Below are positions 25,375-35,299 of a stretch of 64,000 nucleotides of DNA, one piece after another. A program made the position numbers and the translations under genes. The stretch spans positions 99,716 to 163,715 of the forward strand of contig DASZWJ010000046.1 in NCBI GenBank assembly GCA_035546635.1. The letters are read 5' to 3'. The notes beneath the pieces were generated by a model. The model was given only the letters and a program-made list of their open reading frames with translations. It ran no database searches and was not told where the DNA came from. Source of the stretch: Gammaproteobacteria bacterium. Lineage in GTDB: Bacteria > Pseudomonadota > Gammaproteobacteria > JAURND01. Every line of letters starts with the position of its first letter. Within the stretch, counting starts at the first letter, position 1.

Positions 25375-26256
25375 TTATGCAAAAGAAGTTGCTAGCAGCT
25401 CTTTCGAGACAATTTCCCAGGCGCTGCTATCAGCTAGCACAGCTTCACGCAATTGATGATTTAATTTATGTCCTGATTTATAGCCGGTAAATGCGCCAAT
25501 AAAATTGTGACCTAGTAAATATAAATCACCGACTGCATCTAAAATTTTATGCCTAACAAATTCGTCGGCATAACGTAATCCTTCAGGATTAAGTACTTGC
25601 TGCTCATCTAATACCAGTGTGTTTTCAAGACTAGCGCCCAATCCTAAGTTGTGTTTGCGCAATTGTTCATAATCTGAAAGAAAGCCGAAGGTGCGGGCAT
25701 AGCTAATTTCATCTGCGAATGAGGTAGTCGCAAGATCAATGCTAGCCGTCTGAGAACTGGAGCGAAATACCGGATGATCGAAATCTACTGTCAGTGAAAA
25801 CTTAAAGCCTTCGAAGGGTTCAATGCTAACAAATTTATCGCCATCATTAATTTTTATTGGGCGTTTTATACGCAGAAATTTTTTTGGCGCTTCCTGCTGC
25901 TCAATACCTGCAGCACGAATCAGATGAACAAAAGGTTGCGCACTGCCATCCATAACTGGCATTTCTGCAGCTGTTACATCTACATAAGCGTTGTCAACTC
26001 CCATACCGGCAAAAGCGGAAAGTACATGTTCGACAGTAAAAACCATCGCTCCATCTTTTGCCAGGCAAGTATTGAGGCGGGTATCACTGACATACTTAGA
26101 AATTGCCGGGATATTAACAGCCGGATGTATATCTATTCTCCGGAAAATGATCCCCGTATCAAGAGGGGCGGGATGCAAAGTTAATTGAACGGTTTTACCA
26201 CTGTGTACACCAATACCAGATATTTGAGTCGTTGTTTTTAGAGTGCGCTGTTTCAC
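25375..26256 (-). CDS. lpxC: UDP-3-O-acyl-GlcNAc deacetylase (LpxC)
   Basis: The committed zinc-dependent step of lipid A synthesis. Zinc ligands are His77 (TVEHVLSA), His236 and Asp240 (RHKILDAVGD); His263 (SGHKLNH) is the catalytic acid. Length 293, close to E. coli (305). The start codon is GTG, with only a weak GAGAT upstream. It follows ftsZ in the conserved end-of-dcw order ftsA-ftsZ-lpxC. In E. coli LpxC is degraded by FtsH through its C-terminal tail; here the tail is ELLATSFA. Confidence 0.97.
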   Translation of the reverse strand: MKQRTLKTTTQISGIGVHSGKTVQLTLHPAPLDTGIIFRRIDIHPAVNIPAISKYVSDTRLNTCLAKDGAMVFTVEHVLSAFAGMGVDNAYVDVTAAEMPVMDGSAQPFVHLIRAAGIEQQEAPKKFLRIKRPIKINDGDKFVSIEPFEGFKFSLTVDFDHPVFRSSSQTASIDLATTSFADEISYARTFGFLSDYEQLRKHNLGLGASLENTLVLDEQQVLNPEGLRYADEFVRHKILDAVGDLYLLGHNFIGAFTGYKSGHKLNHQLREAVLADSSAWEIVSKELLATSFA

Positions 26257-26287
26257 TTGATCTCACTAAATTAGAACTAATCTACTG

Positions 26288-26310
26288 CACCCCCTTTGAA
26301 AAAGAGGGTG
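26288..26310. repeat. REP-like family B element
   Basis: CACCCCCTTTGAAAAAGAGG followed by GTG, a short palindrome between ftsZ and lpxC, of the same form as the copies at 19.42, 27.65, 32.99 and 35.67 kb. Confidence 0.75.
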
Positions 26311-26339
26311 AGTGGACAAAGGGAGAAAAAAATAGCCTC

Positions 26340-27503
26340 TTAATCTTCTTCCTGACGCCGTAAAAATGCGGGTATATCCAAATAATCAATATCTTTAGCG
26401 CCTAATTCCATCGCTACTTTGGGAGCAGCCGGCTGCTTGCGTATAACAGCGGGACGCTCTAAATTATGGTAATCCATCGTGCCGTCATTTTTAGTACTTT
26501 CTATCAGCTTTACCTGCGGTTCTACTGCAGATTTAGCACCTTGGCTACCTTTACCCAACCCGGTCACAACCACCGTCACACGCAGCTCGTCTGTCATCTC
26601 AGGATCAATCACTGTGCCTACTACAACAGTAGCGTTTTCTGAGGCAAAAGACTTAATGACATCGCCAACAGCCTCGAACTCACCAATAGACATATCTAAA
26701 CCTGCTGTGATATTAACCAATACGCCACGCGCATCAGTAATATCAATGTCTTCCAATAGCGGACTGGAGATGGCAGCCTCCGCTGCTTCTTTAGCGCGAT
26801 TTTCGCCAGCACTGACACCGGTGCCCATCATCGCCATACCCATTTCAGACATCACCGTGCGAACGTCAGCAAAGTCGACGTTAATCAATCCAGGGCGTGT
26901 AATGAGTTCGGCAATACCCTGTACCGCACCTAGCAATACATTATTGGCAACCTTGAAGGCATTGAGTAAAGTGATGTTTTTACCAAGAACCGTCAATAAT
27001 TTGTTATTGGGGATGGTAATGAGTGAATCTACATTTTGCGATAAACTTTGTATGCCATGATCGGCCACTAATAAACGTTTTTTTCCTTCAAATGCAAATG
27101 GCTTAGTAACAACCGCCACAGTCAGTATGCCTAATTCTTTGGCCACTTGAGCAAATACGGGCGCTGCTCCCGTGCCAGTGCCACCACCCATGCCGCAGGT
27201 AATAAATACCATATCCGAACCCGCAAGTAACTCATGAATCCGCTCACGATTTTCTTCTGCGGCTTTTCGACCTATTTCAGGATCGGCGCCTGCGCCTAAA
27301 CCTTTAGTGATTTCTTCCCCAAGTTGTAAAATCACTTGGGCACTTGATCTTTTCAGTGCCTGAGCATCAGTGTTAGCGCAGATAAATTCAACACCATCGA
27401 TGTTTTCTTGCATCATGTGTTCAACTGCGTTACCACCGCCTCCGCCTATCCCTATGACTTTAATGATTGCACTGTGCGGAGAACCCTCAGATAGTTCAAA
27501 CAT
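26340..27503 (-). CDS. ftsZ: Cell division protein FtsZ
   Basis: A 387-residue tubulin-like GTPase that forms the division ring. The GTP signature GGGTGTG is at 106-112, the N-terminal IGIGGGGGNAVEHM at about 17-30, and the T7 synergy loop NVDFADVRTVM near 207. The linker is Pro/Lys-rich and the C-terminal peptide DYLDIPAFLRRQEED is the FtsA/ZipA-binding tail. The ATG giving MFELSE is preceded by AGGAG at 8 nt; an in-frame TTG two codons earlier is too close to that site. Confidence 0.98.
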   Translation of the reverse strand: MFELSEGSPHSAIIKVIGIGGGGGNAVEHMMQENIDGVEFICANTDAQALKRSSAQVILQLGEEITKGLGAGADPEIGRKAAEENRERIHELLAGSDMVFITCGMGGGTGTGAAPVFAQVAKELGILTVAVVTKPFAFEGKKRLLVADHGIQSLSQNVDSLITIPNNKLLTVLGKNITLLNAFKVANNVLLGAVQGIAELITRPGLINVDFADVRTVMSEMGMAMMGTGVSAGENRAKEAAEAAISSPLLEDIDITDARGVLVNITAGLDMSIGEFEAVGDVIKSFASENATVVVGTVIDPEMTDELRVTVVVTGLGKGSQGAKSAVEPQVKLIESTKNDGTMDYHNLERPAVIRKQPAAPKVAMELGAKDIDYLDIPAFLRRQEED

Positions 27504-27653
27504 CGCCAAATCTCCTAACGTAAAGTAAAAACATTTGCTTTCAGCCTCGCCTATGCTTTTTAAGCCAGTATTTTCTTATCGGCAAATCCGTCGCCATTTT
27601 GATGGAATATTTAACTACTCATTGCTGAATAGCTACCTAACTAAAAATGTAAC

Positions 27654-27694
27654 ACAACGACTCTCCCCCTTTGAAAAAGTGGGAGAGTCGTTGT
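27654..27694. repeat. Family B palindrome between ftsA and ftsZ
   Basis: An inverted repeat with arms of about 18 nt, ACAACGACTCTCCCCC with its complement GGGAGAGTCGTTGT, and central TTTGAAAAAG. It lies in the 193-base gap between ftsA and ftsZ on the same strand, so it could attenuate read-through from ftsA or stabilise the mRNA. The rest of the gap may hold an ftsZ promoter, but none is clear. Confidence 0.8.
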
Positions 27695-27702
27695 CTAAAA
27701 AA

Positions 27703-28938
27703 TTAAAAATTGCCCTGAAACCAGGTTTTAACACGTCCCCAAACGCCTTTCATACCATTGCGTACGATCAATTCGGGACGACCTTCATACTGTTGCTGAT
27801 AGCCATATAGTAACAAACCTACGCTGGTGGCGTATACCGGACTGTCCAGCACATCTGTCAAACCTTTTACATGTTGTGGCATACCTACGCGCACCGGCAT
27901 ATGAAATACGGATTCGGCTAATTCTGCAGCACCCGCGACTGCGCTTGCGCCACCGGTTAATACAATACCTGAAGCGACTAACTCTTCTAAGCCACTGCGA
28001 CGCAATTCCGCCAATACCAAGGCAAATAACTCTTCATAACGTGCATTGATAACTTCAGACAGGACTTTTCGAGATAATTGCCGTGGTGCACGTTTAGTGA
28101 CGCTTGGCACTTCGAAAGTATCTGTTTCATCAATTGATTGAAGTAGCGCGCAACCATAATTAATCTTAATTTCTTCAGCATGTTTCGTGGGTGTGCGCAA
28201 TGCAACAGCAATATCATTGGTTACTTGATCGCCTGCAATTGGAATAACCGCCGTATGGCGGATGGCGCCTGCGGTAAAGACTGCAATATCAGTGGTACCA
28301 CCACCAATATCAATCATACATACGCCCAATTCTTTTTCGTCCTCAGACAGTACAGCATAGCTGGATGCTAACTGTTCTAGGATAATATCTTCAACTTGTA
28401 AGCCACAACGCTGTACACATTTCACCAAATTCTGTGCAGCGCTTACCGCGCCTGTGACAATATGCACTTTAGCCTCTAAACGCACACCGGACATTCCAAC
28501 TGGTTCGCGAATGCCTTCTTGGCTATCAATGGCATATTCTTGTGGCAGGATATGTAGAATGCGTTGATCGGCGGGAATAGCCACCGCTTTGGCCGCATCA
28601 ATCACACGGTCGATATCCGCAGCTAATACTTCTTTGTCGCGTATTGCAATCATGCCATGTGAATTTAAACTGCGCACATGGCTGCCGGCAATGCCGGTAT
28701 AAGCTGAATGAATTTCACAACCTGCCATCAATTCAGCTTCTTCAATCGCGCGCTGGATCGAGGATACAGTTGCTTCGATATTAACCACAACGCCGCGTTT
28801 CAAGCCATAAGAGGGGTGTGAACCGATGCCGATGACTTCAATATGTCCTTCGGAACTCACCTCAGCAACTAAGGCAACAACTTTTGAAGTCCCAACGTCC
28901 AATCCGACGATGAGATTCTTGGGAACTTTTTTGGGCAT
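27703..28938 (-). CDS. ftsA: Cell division protein FtsA
   Basis: A 411-residue actin-like ATPase that tethers FtsZ to the membrane. Phosphate 1 motif GLDVGTSKVVAL near the N-terminus, phosphate 2 MIDIGGGTTDIAVF, and adenosine motif GIVLTGGASAVAGA are present. The C-terminal amphipathic helix (GVWGRVKTWFQGNF) is the membrane-targeting sequence. The ATG used (MPKKVPKN) has AGGTGG just upstream; a GTG two codons earlier is an alternative. Directly upstream there is no ftsQ; instead a divergent glycosyltransferase begins. Confidence 0.97.
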   Translation of the reverse strand: MPKKVPKNLIVGLDVGTSKVVALVAEVSSEGHIEVIGIGSHPSYGLKRGVVVNIEATVSSIQRAIEEAELMAGCEIHSAYTGIAGSHVRSLNSHGMIAIRDKEVLAADIDRVIDAAKAVAIPADQRILHILPQEYAIDSQEGIREPVGMSGVRLEAKVHIVTGAVSAAQNLVKCVQRCGLQVEDIILEQLASSYAVLSEDEKELGVCMIDIGGGTTDIAVFTAGAIRHTAVIPIAGDQVTNDIAVALRTPTKHAEEIKINYGCALLQSIDETDTFEVPSVTKRAPRQLSRKVLSEVINARYEELFALVLAELRRSGLEELVASGIVLTGGASAVAGAAELAESVFHMPVRVGMPQHVKGLTDVLDSPVYATSVGLLLYGYQQQYEGRPELIVRNGMKGVWGRVKTWFQGNF

Positions 28939-29112
28939 ATCCACCTGCCTGGCCTACGATTATGACATTGCTGTGCATCATATTACCAAAATTACAAGCA
29001 AGCAATCATATTTAGCTAAATATGCATGTTTTTGTATCTTCATGGAATTATCTGCTACTATTTCCTTCCCACTCAGGGAACAGAATAGTGATTTAAATGG
29101 GAATTTACCTGA

Positions 29113-30024
29113 ATGATTAATGCCTTAAAATCAGCCAAACATATTGGCTTTATCATGTCGCCCAGCTTAGGCGATGCTTTGTTTTCTATGATTATTCCAC
29201 ATAATCTGAATCGTCATGGCTACAGAGTCACTGTGTTCAATAATTTTTTATATGCCTTGCGCTCCTGGTTTCCTGATGCAGACATACAGCCCTGGCCGCA
29301 GATTGAAGTCAGCCGTGAGATATTAAAATCTTTTGATTTATTGTTGTATGTCTATCACTACAATGATAAGAAACTACATGCAAAAGAATGGCATCCAAAT
29401 ATCGTATTTTTAAATGACTACCCAGTTTATCATCGGGCGATTTCTATGGCTGATATTCAGATCGCAATTTGTAAAGAATTATTCAGCTTATCTGAAGTGC
29501 AACATAACAATGGTATGTTAAGACATCCAGATGCAAAGTTTCGCTCCAAACCGCGACAAGTGGCGATACATCCTACCGGTGCTTCACCAGATAAACATTG
29601 GTTACCCAAAAAATTTGTCGCCTTAGCTGAACAGTTACAAACGCGCGGGTTTGATCCAATTTTTTTAGTCTCTCCCAAAGAAAAAGAGTTAACGAGCTGG
29701 GTTCTGGATCACGGGCTTAAAAGAATAGAACCCACCTCTATCGATGTGGTTGCACAGCACATCTATGAATCAGGGTGGTTTATAGGTAGCGATTCTGGCC
29801 TAGGTCACTTGGCCTCTAGTCTTGGCATTCCGACCATCACACTAATGGCTAGACACAGTATTTGTCGACGGTGGCGTCCTAGTTTTGCCCCCAACAAAGT
29901 ATTATTGCCGCCATTCCCTATGTTATTTAAATCCTGGAAAGCAAAATACTGGAAACATTTTGTGTCTGTGCAAAGTGTATTAAAGGCTTTTCTGCAACTG
30001 ACACAAGAGCATCCTGTTTCATAA
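29113..30024 (+). CDS. Glycosyltransferase family 9 (heptosyltransferase-like)
   Basis: A 303-residue GT9 protein, the family that adds heptose to the LPS inner core. Seen: N-terminal acceptor domain with SPSLGDALFSMIIPHNL (the G-D of GT9), then VAIHPTGASPDKHWLPKKF and FIGSDSGLGHLASSLGIPT, the nucleotide-sugar-binding C-terminal motifs. It is shorter than WaaC/WaaF (about 320-350) and stands alone rather than in an LPS cluster, so the sugar is uncertain. It is divergent from ftsA and converges on sucD. Confidence 0.82.
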   Translation: MINALKSAKHIGFIMSPSLGDALFSMIIPHNLNRHGYRVTVFNNFLYALRSWFPDADIQPWPQIEVSREILKSFDLLLYVYHYNDKKLHAKEWHPNIVFLNDYPVYHRAISMADIQIAICKELFSLSEVQHNNGMLRHPDAKFRSKPRQVAIHPTGASPDKHWLPKKFVALAEQLQTRGFDPIFLVSPKEKELTSWVLDHGLKRIEPTSIDVVAQHIYESGWFIGSDSGLGHLASSLGIPTITLMARHSICRRWRPSFAPNKVLLPPFPMLFKSWKAKYWKHFVSVQSVLKAFLQLTQEHPVS

Positions 30025-30034
30025 ATCACCAAAG

Positions 30035-30066
30035 CTGTCATCCATCCCTTACAGTCAGGATGACAG
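30035..30066. terminator. Hairpin between convergent GT9 and sucD genes
   Basis: CTGTCATCC and GGATGACAG arms with a 14-nt loop lie between two converging genes. The same arms (TGTCATCCT/AGGATGACA) occur at 36667-36695 between yicC and pfkA, so this is a small repeat as well as a likely terminator. It has no strong T-run. Confidence 0.6.
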
Positions 30067-30077
30067 TCCGAATGGCT

Positions 30078-30950
30078 TCACCACCCCATCACCTCACCCA
30101 CCTTTTTGCCTATCTCAGCTGGTGATTTCACAGTATGCACCCCTGCTGCCTCTAATGCTGCAAACTTATCAGCTGCAGTTCCTTTACCACCCGCGATAAT
30201 TGCGCCGGCATGTCCCATACGTTTACCGGCTGGCGCTGTCACACCAGCAATATAGGAAACAACTGGCTTAGTCACATTATGCCGGATAAATTCAGCCGCT
30301 TCTTCTTCGGCACTCCCACCAATTTCGCCCACCATGATAATGGCTTCCGTTTGTGGATCGTGTTCAAACAATTTCAATACATCAATAAAACTCATGCCGG
30401 GTATAGGGTCGCCGCCAATACCTACGCAAGTGCTTTGACCATAACCTAGGTCCGTGGTTTGTTTCACAGCTTCATAAGTCAAGGTACCTGAGCGAGATAC
30501 AATACCCACCTTGCCTGGTTGATGGATATTTCCCGGCATGATACCAATTTTCGCTTGACCTGGCGTGATGATGCCAGGACAGTTAGGTCCAATCAAACGT
30601 ACACCTTTTTTAGTAATATAATCCTTAACCACCAGCATATCTAAGACTGGTACGCCCTCAGTGATGCACACAACCAATGGGATGCCGGCATCCACTGCTT
30701 CAATAATGGAATCCTGACAAAAAGGCGCAGGCACATAAATCACCGACGCATTCGCTGATGTTGCTCTCACAGCATCACGCACTGTGTCAAATACCGGCAA
30801 CCCTAAATGTTTTTCTCCACCACGACCTGGGGTGATACCACCCACCATTTGTGTACCATAGGCAATCGCTTGTTCTGAATGAAATGTCCCCTGTTTACCA
30901 GTAAATCCCTGACAAAGAACGCGTGTGTTTTTATCTAATAATATACTCAT
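30078..30950 (-). CDS. sucD: Succinate-CoA ligase alpha subunit
   Basis: A 290-residue subunit of succinyl-CoA synthetase (TCA cycle, substrate-level phosphorylation). N-terminal CoA-binding domain with [15 protein letters not shown]; the phosphorylated histidine lies in [14 protein letters not shown]; the PNCPGII and [12 protein letters not shown] motifs are present. The ATG overlaps the sucC stop by 4 bases, giving the usual sucCD pair. The 2-oxoglutarate dehydrogenase genes often found beside it are not here. Confidence 0.98.
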   Translation of the reverse strand: MSILLDKNTRVLCQGFTGKQGTFHSEQAIAYGTQMVGGITPGRGGEKHLGLPVFDTVRDAVRATSANASVIYVPAPFCQDSIIEAVDAGIPLVVCITEGVPVLDMLVVKDYITKKGVRLIGPNCPGIITPGQAKIGIMPGNIHQPGKVGIVSRSGTLTYEAVKQTTDLGYGQSTCVGIGGDPIPGMSFIDVLKLFEHDPQTEAIIMVGEIGGSAEEEAAEFIRHNVTKPVVSYIAGVTAPAGKRMGHAGAIIAGGKGTAADKFAALEAAGVHTVKSPAEIGKKVGEVMGW

Positions 30951-32134
30951 GTCAGTGCTCCTTCTTTAAAGCTCTCTTTAACTACTTTCACAACCTGCAC
31001 CGCAGCATCGGCAAAACTTTTGGCTGGGATGATATTCAATTTGCTTTCACTTAATTTACGTGCACCCAAATCAGCATTATTACCTTCCAGGCGTACGACA
31101 ACCGGCAGATGCGTACCAACTTCCGCCACTGCCGCCATAATACCATCAGCAATCAAATCACAACGCACAATGCCTCCAAAAATATTCACCAATATGCCTT
31201 TGACCTTGGGATCAGATAGAATAATTTTAAATGCTTCCGTGACACGTTCCTTGGTAGCTCCACCTCCTACATCCAGGAAATTGGCAGGATTACCGCCATT
31301 GAGCTTAATCAAATCCATAGTCGCCATAGCCAAACCCGCACCATTGACCATGCAGCCAATGTCACCATCCAGCGCGATATAATTGAGATCAGCTTGCTGT
31401 GCTCGTGTTTCACGTTCATCTTCTTGAGAAGTATCACGCATTTCACGAAGCTCAGTCTGACGATATAAGGCATTGTCATCTATATTGACTTTACCATCTA
31501 AACACAATAAATCCCCACTTTTGGTCACAACTAGCGGGTTGATCTCCAATAAACTAAGATCTTGTTCAATAAACATTTTATACAGGCCGCGCAAAAGGGG
31601 CACAAACTGCTTAATTTGTTCCGGCGAAAGCTTCAGAGCAAACCCCAATTCACGGCACTGATAAGGTTGCAAACCAACCAGTGGATCAATGGCAACGGTG
31701 ATTATTTTTTCCGGCGTTTCATGTGCTACCTTTTCAATTTCCACACCACCTTCAGTGGATGCCATTATCACCAGGCGCTGCTGTGCACGATCAATTACTG
31801 CACCCAAATATAATTCACGCGCAATTTCACAGGGCTGTTCCACCAATACCTGGTTCACCGGCTGGCCGTGTTCTGTCGTCTGATAAGTCACTAAACGGGT
31901 TCCTAGCAAATCTTTAACCGCTTGTTTGAGCTCTTCTTTGCTATTCACGATACGCACGCCGCCCGCTTTACCTCGACCGCCGGCATGCACCTGGGCTTTA
32001 ACTACCCAGCGATTACCGCCAATTTTATTGGCAAGATCGACTACTTCTTCAGTACTGTATGCCACTTCCCTGGGCGGCACGGGTAAACCGTACTTGGCAA
32101 ATAGATGTTTCGCTTGATATTCGTGTAAGTTCAT
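30947..32134 (-). CDS. sucC: Succinate-CoA ligase beta subunit
   Basis: A 395-residue ATP-grasp subunit that binds nucleotide and succinate. N-terminal [37 protein letters not shown], and C-terminal [13 protein letters not shown] and [12 protein letters not shown] are family signatures. GGAGGAG lies 5 nt before the ATG. A hairpin at 32163-32192 precedes it and probably ends the slipin transcript, leaving room for a sucCD promoter in only about 30 bases, so partial read-through is likely. Confidence 0.98.
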   Translation of the reverse strand: MNLHEYQAKHLFAKYGLPVPPREVAYSTEEVVDLANKIGGNRWVVKAQVHAGGRGKAGGVRIVNSKEELKQAVKDLLGTRLVTYQTTEHGQPVNQVLVEQPCEIARELYLGAVIDRAQQRLVIMASTEGGVEIEKVAHETPEKIITVAIDPLVGLQPYQCRELGFALKLSPEQIKQFVPLLRGLYKMFIEQDLSLLEINPLVVTKSGDLLCLDGKVNIDDNALYRQTELREMRDTSQEDERETRAQQADLNYIALDGDIGCMVNGAGLAMATMDLIKLNGGNPANFLDVGGGATKERVTEAFKIILSDPKVKGILVNIFGGIVRCDLIADGIMAAVAEVGTHLPVVVRLEGNNADLGARKLSESKLNIIPAKSFADAAVQVVKVVKESFKEGALT

Positions 32135-32162
32135 TTAACTCCTCCAAGGGTGACAGAAAAGC

Positions 32163-32192
32163 TATCATTCTGCATTTATGCAGAAAATGATA
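32163..32192 (-). terminator. Hairpin after the slipin gene
   Basis: TATCATTCTGCAT pairs with ATGCAGAAAATGATA around a 3-nt loop, in the short gap between the slipin stop and the sucC start on the same strand. A strong stem; no long T-run follows. Confidence 0.6.
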
Positions 32193-32201
32193 ACTCATGA
32201 T

Positions 32202-32960
32202 TTAATCGTTTTTTTTATTCAATGCAGCCTGCAGTGCTGAAATAAAATCTATAGGGACAGGGAAAATCACTGTAGAAGTTTTATCGCCAGCCAAATCCAG
32301 TAAAGTCTGTAAATAACGCAACAAAATAGCTTGCGGCTGCTGCGCTAGCACTTGCGCAGCTTCAAGCAACTTTGCAGAAGCTTGTAATTCTCCCTCGGCA
32401 TTGATGACTTTAGCACGCCGCTCCCGCTCTGCTTCAGCCTGTCGTGCAATCGCCCGGATCATACTTTCATTAATGTCGACATGCTTGATTTCAACCACGC
32501 TGACTTTAATTCCCCAGGCATAAGTCTGTTCATCTAAAATCTTCTGAATTGCCGAATTCAGCATTTCACGTTGCGATAGCATATCATCCAATTCATGCTG
32601 GCCAAGCACCGAACGCAAGGTAGTCTGCGCCAATTGACTGGTCGCTTCATAAAAATTCTCAATCTGTATGACAGAACGCTCGGGATCTATCACCCGAAAA
32701 TACACCACCGCACTCACCCGCACCGAGACATTATCTTTAGAAATCACATCCTGCGGTGGAATATCCATCACCACAGTACGCAAGTCAATGCGCATCATCT
32801 GCTGCACGATGGGCACCAAAATAATTAAACCTGGGCCTTTCACCTTCCAGAATCGTCCCAGGGTAAAAATTACCGCTCTTTCATACTCTTTCAATACGCG
32901 TAATGCGCTGAATAAAAATAATATGATGATAATGATTAATACATAGATAGCATAATTCAT
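32202..32960 (-). CDS. Slipin/stomatin (SPFH) family membrane protein
   Basis: A 252-residue SPFH protein with an N-terminal membrane hairpin (about 2-22) followed by the band-7 domain: [40 protein letters not shown], then [16 protein letters not shown] and a coiled coil. Bacterial slipins act in membrane microdomains and are normally encoded beside an NfeD-type protease that cleaves them. That protease is present two genes upstream, but an amino-acid-binding protein gene lies between. AAGGAGAG lies 6 nt before the ATG. Confidence 0.92.
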   Translation of the reverse strand: MNYAIYVLIIIIILFLFSALRVLKEYERAVIFTLGRFWKVKGPGLIILVPIVQQMMRIDLRTVVMDIPPQDVISKDNVSVRVSAVVYFRVIDPERSVIQIENFYEATSQLAQTTLRSVLGQHELDDMLSQREMLNSAIQKILDEQTYAWGIKVSVVEIKHVDINESMIRAIARQAEAERERRAKVINAEGELQASAKLLEAAQVLAQQPQAILLRYLQTLLDLAGDKTSTVIFPVPIDFISALQAALNKKND

Positions 32961-32990
32961 TATGTCTCTCCTTGAAATCCATTTTATGTA

Positions 32991-33009
32991 CCCCCTTTTT
33001 CAAAGGGGG
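32991..33009. repeat. REP-like family B element
   Basis: CCCCCTTTTTCAAAGGGGG, the reverse orientation of the family-B palindrome, between the slipin gene and the binding-protein gene stop. Confidence 0.7.
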
Positions 33010-33013
33010 CAAC

Positions 33014-33784
33014 TCACTGTTGTTTAAAATAAGCATCCACAATCTTTTGCCAAGTCCCATTGGCTTTTATTTCCGCCAATGCCTTATTGAAGGCATCCAA
33101 TAATTCTTTATTGCCTTTTTTCACCGCAATCCCATAACCCACCCCAAAAAATGCTGGGTCATCTATTGCAGGCCCAGTGAATACATATTTCTTGTTTAAA
33201 CCACGCTGGCGTAGCCATTCTGCAGTTACTGGCGTATCACCTAAAACTGTGTCAACTCTGCCGGCCGCCAGATCCAAAAGTGCTTCTTGTTGATTAGGAT
33301 AAGTCTTGATAGTGACAATTTTGCCGTACTTCGCCTCCAGATATTTCGAGGAAGTCGTACCAATCTGCACCCCTACAACCTTGCCTTTTAAACCTTCTGG
33401 CGAAATAACTAACTGACTGCCCACAGGCACTACAAAATGCGCAGTTGTGGCAAAGTAAGGTTGGGTAAAATCCACCTGCTGTTGACGCTCAGGTGTGATA
33501 GACATAGCACTAATAATCGCCTGAAATTTCCCCAGCTTGAGACTCGGAATCAAGCTAACCCAGGGCTGGTTACTATAAGTACATTTCACTTTCATGAGTT
33601 GACACATGGCATTAACCATATCAATCTCAAAACCTTTAACTTGTCCTGAAGCATCCATATATTCAAACGGCGGGAAAGTCGCCTCAGTGGCAAAATTAAT
33701 AGTCTCCGGTATAGCTGCCCTAAGCGGTGAACACATGAGATAGAGTACTACCGCAGCACCAATAGCCAGTATTTTTTTTAGCAT
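33014..33784 (-). CDS. Amino-acid ABC transporter substrate-binding protein
   Basis: A 256-residue periplasmic binding protein of the polar amino acid family (bacterial extracellular solute-binding family 3), most like arginine/lysine/glutamine binders such as ArtJ. Signal peptide 1-23 (ends PLRAA). Family signature GFEIDMVNAMCQLM and typical FATEATFPPFEYMD, DFTQPYFAT and VGVQIGTTSSKYLE. No permease or ATPase gene is adjacent, so it either serves a transporter encoded elsewhere or acts as an orphan sensor. Ligand not determinable by eye. Confidence 0.9.
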   Translation of the reverse strand: MLKKILAIGAAVVLYLMCSPLRAAIPETINFATEATFPPFEYMDASGQVKGFEIDMVNAMCQLMKVKCTYSNQPWVSLIPSLKLGKFQAIISAMSITPERQQQVDFTQPYFATTAHFVVPVGSQLVISPEGLKGKVVGVQIGTTSSKYLEAKYGKIVTIKTYPNQQEALLDLAAGRVDTVLGDTPVTAEWLRQRGLNKKYVFTGPAIDDPAFFGVGYGIAVKKGNKELLDAFNKALAEIKANGTWQKIVDAYFKQQ

Positions 33785-33817
33785 GAATGAATCTCCATTT
33801 TGGTATAGAGGGAAGGC

Positions 33818-35173
33818 TCAAGATGGCAGCCTTTTCCCAGCTTCTTGTGGAGCCACAAATAATACCAGCCCTTGCCTACCTGTGACGATAACTTTTTGAT
33901 TTAATGACAATGGCGCACTGGATCGCACCTGCCACAATTCTCCGGCAAGACGCATCCATACACCTGCCTCATCTATTCTTTCAATTACCCCACAACTCCC
34001 AATCAATTCTTCACGCCCGCTAACGATTGGACGAAACCGTGCTCGCATGGCTAAACCCACAATTACCAAAAAGAAAATTACCGTAACCACAGTGACAGTG
34101 ATGATAACTGACCAAGCGATACTAAAGCCCACTGTCCCGGTCCCAAATAGTAAAATAGAGCCAAATATAAACGCGATAATCCCCCCTACCGCTAACACAC
34201 CACTAGTAAAAAACACCTCAGCAATCAAAAAAGCAATGCCGGATAAAATTAAAGCCAAACCCGCGTAATTGATAGGTAATAACTGAAAAGCATATAAAGC
34301 CAATAACAACGCAATCAACCCGGCAACCCCTGGCAACACGAACCCAGGATTTAAAAATTCAAAAAATAACCCATAAATACCGACTAAAAGTAAAATATAA
34401 GCCACATTAGGATTGGTAATCACTGCCAAAAGACGCGTACGCCAATTCTCTGTTTGCGCCACCACTTTGAGACCTTTCGTATGCAGCACCAATTTTTGCC
34501 CTTGCAACAATACGGTTTTACCATCAATTTCTTGCAGTAAGCTTTGTATGTCTGGCGCAATCACATTGATAACTCCAGACTTAAGCGCCTCAAGATCAGT
34601 CAAGCTAGCAGACTGTTGTATGGCTTTTTCCGTCCAAGGGATATTACGCCCACGCAACTCAGCTAAACTGCGCAGATAAGCCAGAGCGTCATTTTTCACT
34701 TTACGTTCTTCGGTGGTTTCTACTGGTACAGTTTTCCCAGCATTTCCCTCACCGCCCAGGGCACTGAGACTCACGGGGGTCGCCGCACCGACATTAGTTC
34801 CCGGTGCCATAGCAGCAATATGGCTAGCATATAGGATATAAGTTCCCGCACTGGCCGCGCGTGCACCACTAGGTGCGACATAAGTAATGATTGGAGCAGG
34901 GGAAGCAATAATATCGCGGATTATTTCCCGCATCGCGGTATCTAAACCGCCTGGTGTGTCTAATTGGATAATCACCGCACTGCTGCCGGTGTTTTTAGCA
35001 GCCTCAATACCACTTTTGACATAATCCACAGTTGCAGGACCAATAGCCTCTTTTATGGTTAAAAGTATCACGGTTTTCTGGGAAGCTACGGGATTTTGGG
35101 CACTGATTAGAGTCAAAAAAAACCCAACTAATGCTATCAAACATAGCCCTTTAATTAAAATCCATTTCTGCAT
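33818..35173 (-). CDS. NfeD-family membrane serine protease (NfeD1b type)
   Basis: A 451-residue protein with signal anchor (about 8-25), ClpP-like serine protease domain (about 35-230, with QLDTPGGLD, PSGARAASAGTYI carrying the catalytic Ser, and a Lys in the following helix), four to five membrane segments (about 270-380) and a C-terminal OB-fold NfeD domain. The family cleaves slipin/stomatin C-termini. I chose the ATG giving MQKWILIKG because AGGAAGG lies just upstream; the longer frame runs into a family-B repeat. Confidence 0.92.
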   Translation of the reverse strand: MQKWILIKGLCLIALVGFFLTLISAQNPVASQKTVILLTIKEAIGPATVDYVKSGIEAAKNTGSSAVIIQLDTPGGLDTAMREIIRDIIASPAPIITYVAPSGARAASAGTYILYASHIAAMAPGTNVGAATPVSLSALGGEGNAGKTVPVETTEERKVKNDALAYLRSLAELRGRNIPWTEKAIQQSASLTDLEALKSGVINVIAPDIQSLLQEIDGKTVLLQGQKLVLHTKGLKVVAQTENWRTRLLAVITNPNVAYILLLVGIYGLFFEFLNPGFVLPGVAGLIALLLALYAFQLLPINYAGLALILSGIAFLIAEVFFTSGVLAVGGIIAFIFGSILLFGTGTVGFSIAWSVIITVTVVTVIFFLVIVGLAMRARFRPIVSGREELIGSCGVIERIDEAGVWMRLAGELWQVRSSAPLSLNQKVIVTGRQGLVLFVAPQEAGKRLPS

Positions 35174-35210
35174 GGCTTTCCTTCCTCTAACCAATAATCT
35201 TTTCCGATCT

Positions 35211-35253
35211 TCCTCTTTGAAAGGAGCATCTTCCCCCTTTTTTAAAGGGGAAG
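35211..35253. repeat. Family B repeat pair upstream of nfeD
   Basis: Contains CCTCTTTGAAAGGAG and the palindrome CTTCCCCCTTTTTTAAAGGG-GAAG in the leader of the NfeD-family gene. Read in frame it would lengthen that protein, but the ribosome-binding site lies downstream of it. Confidence 0.7.
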
Positions 35254-35299
35254 ATATCAAGATCAACTTCGAGATTCAGCATGTCCTTTTGCCTTTTGT

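Noticed and set aside
26479..27060. Plus-strand frame of 193 residues rich in Ser/Thr/Val
   Set aside because: Antisense to ftsZ; long antisense frames are typical over this conserved gene.
30035..30066. Possible small RNA hairpin
   Set aside because: Short arms repeated at 36.67 kb between convergent genes fit a terminator or repeat better than an RNA gene.
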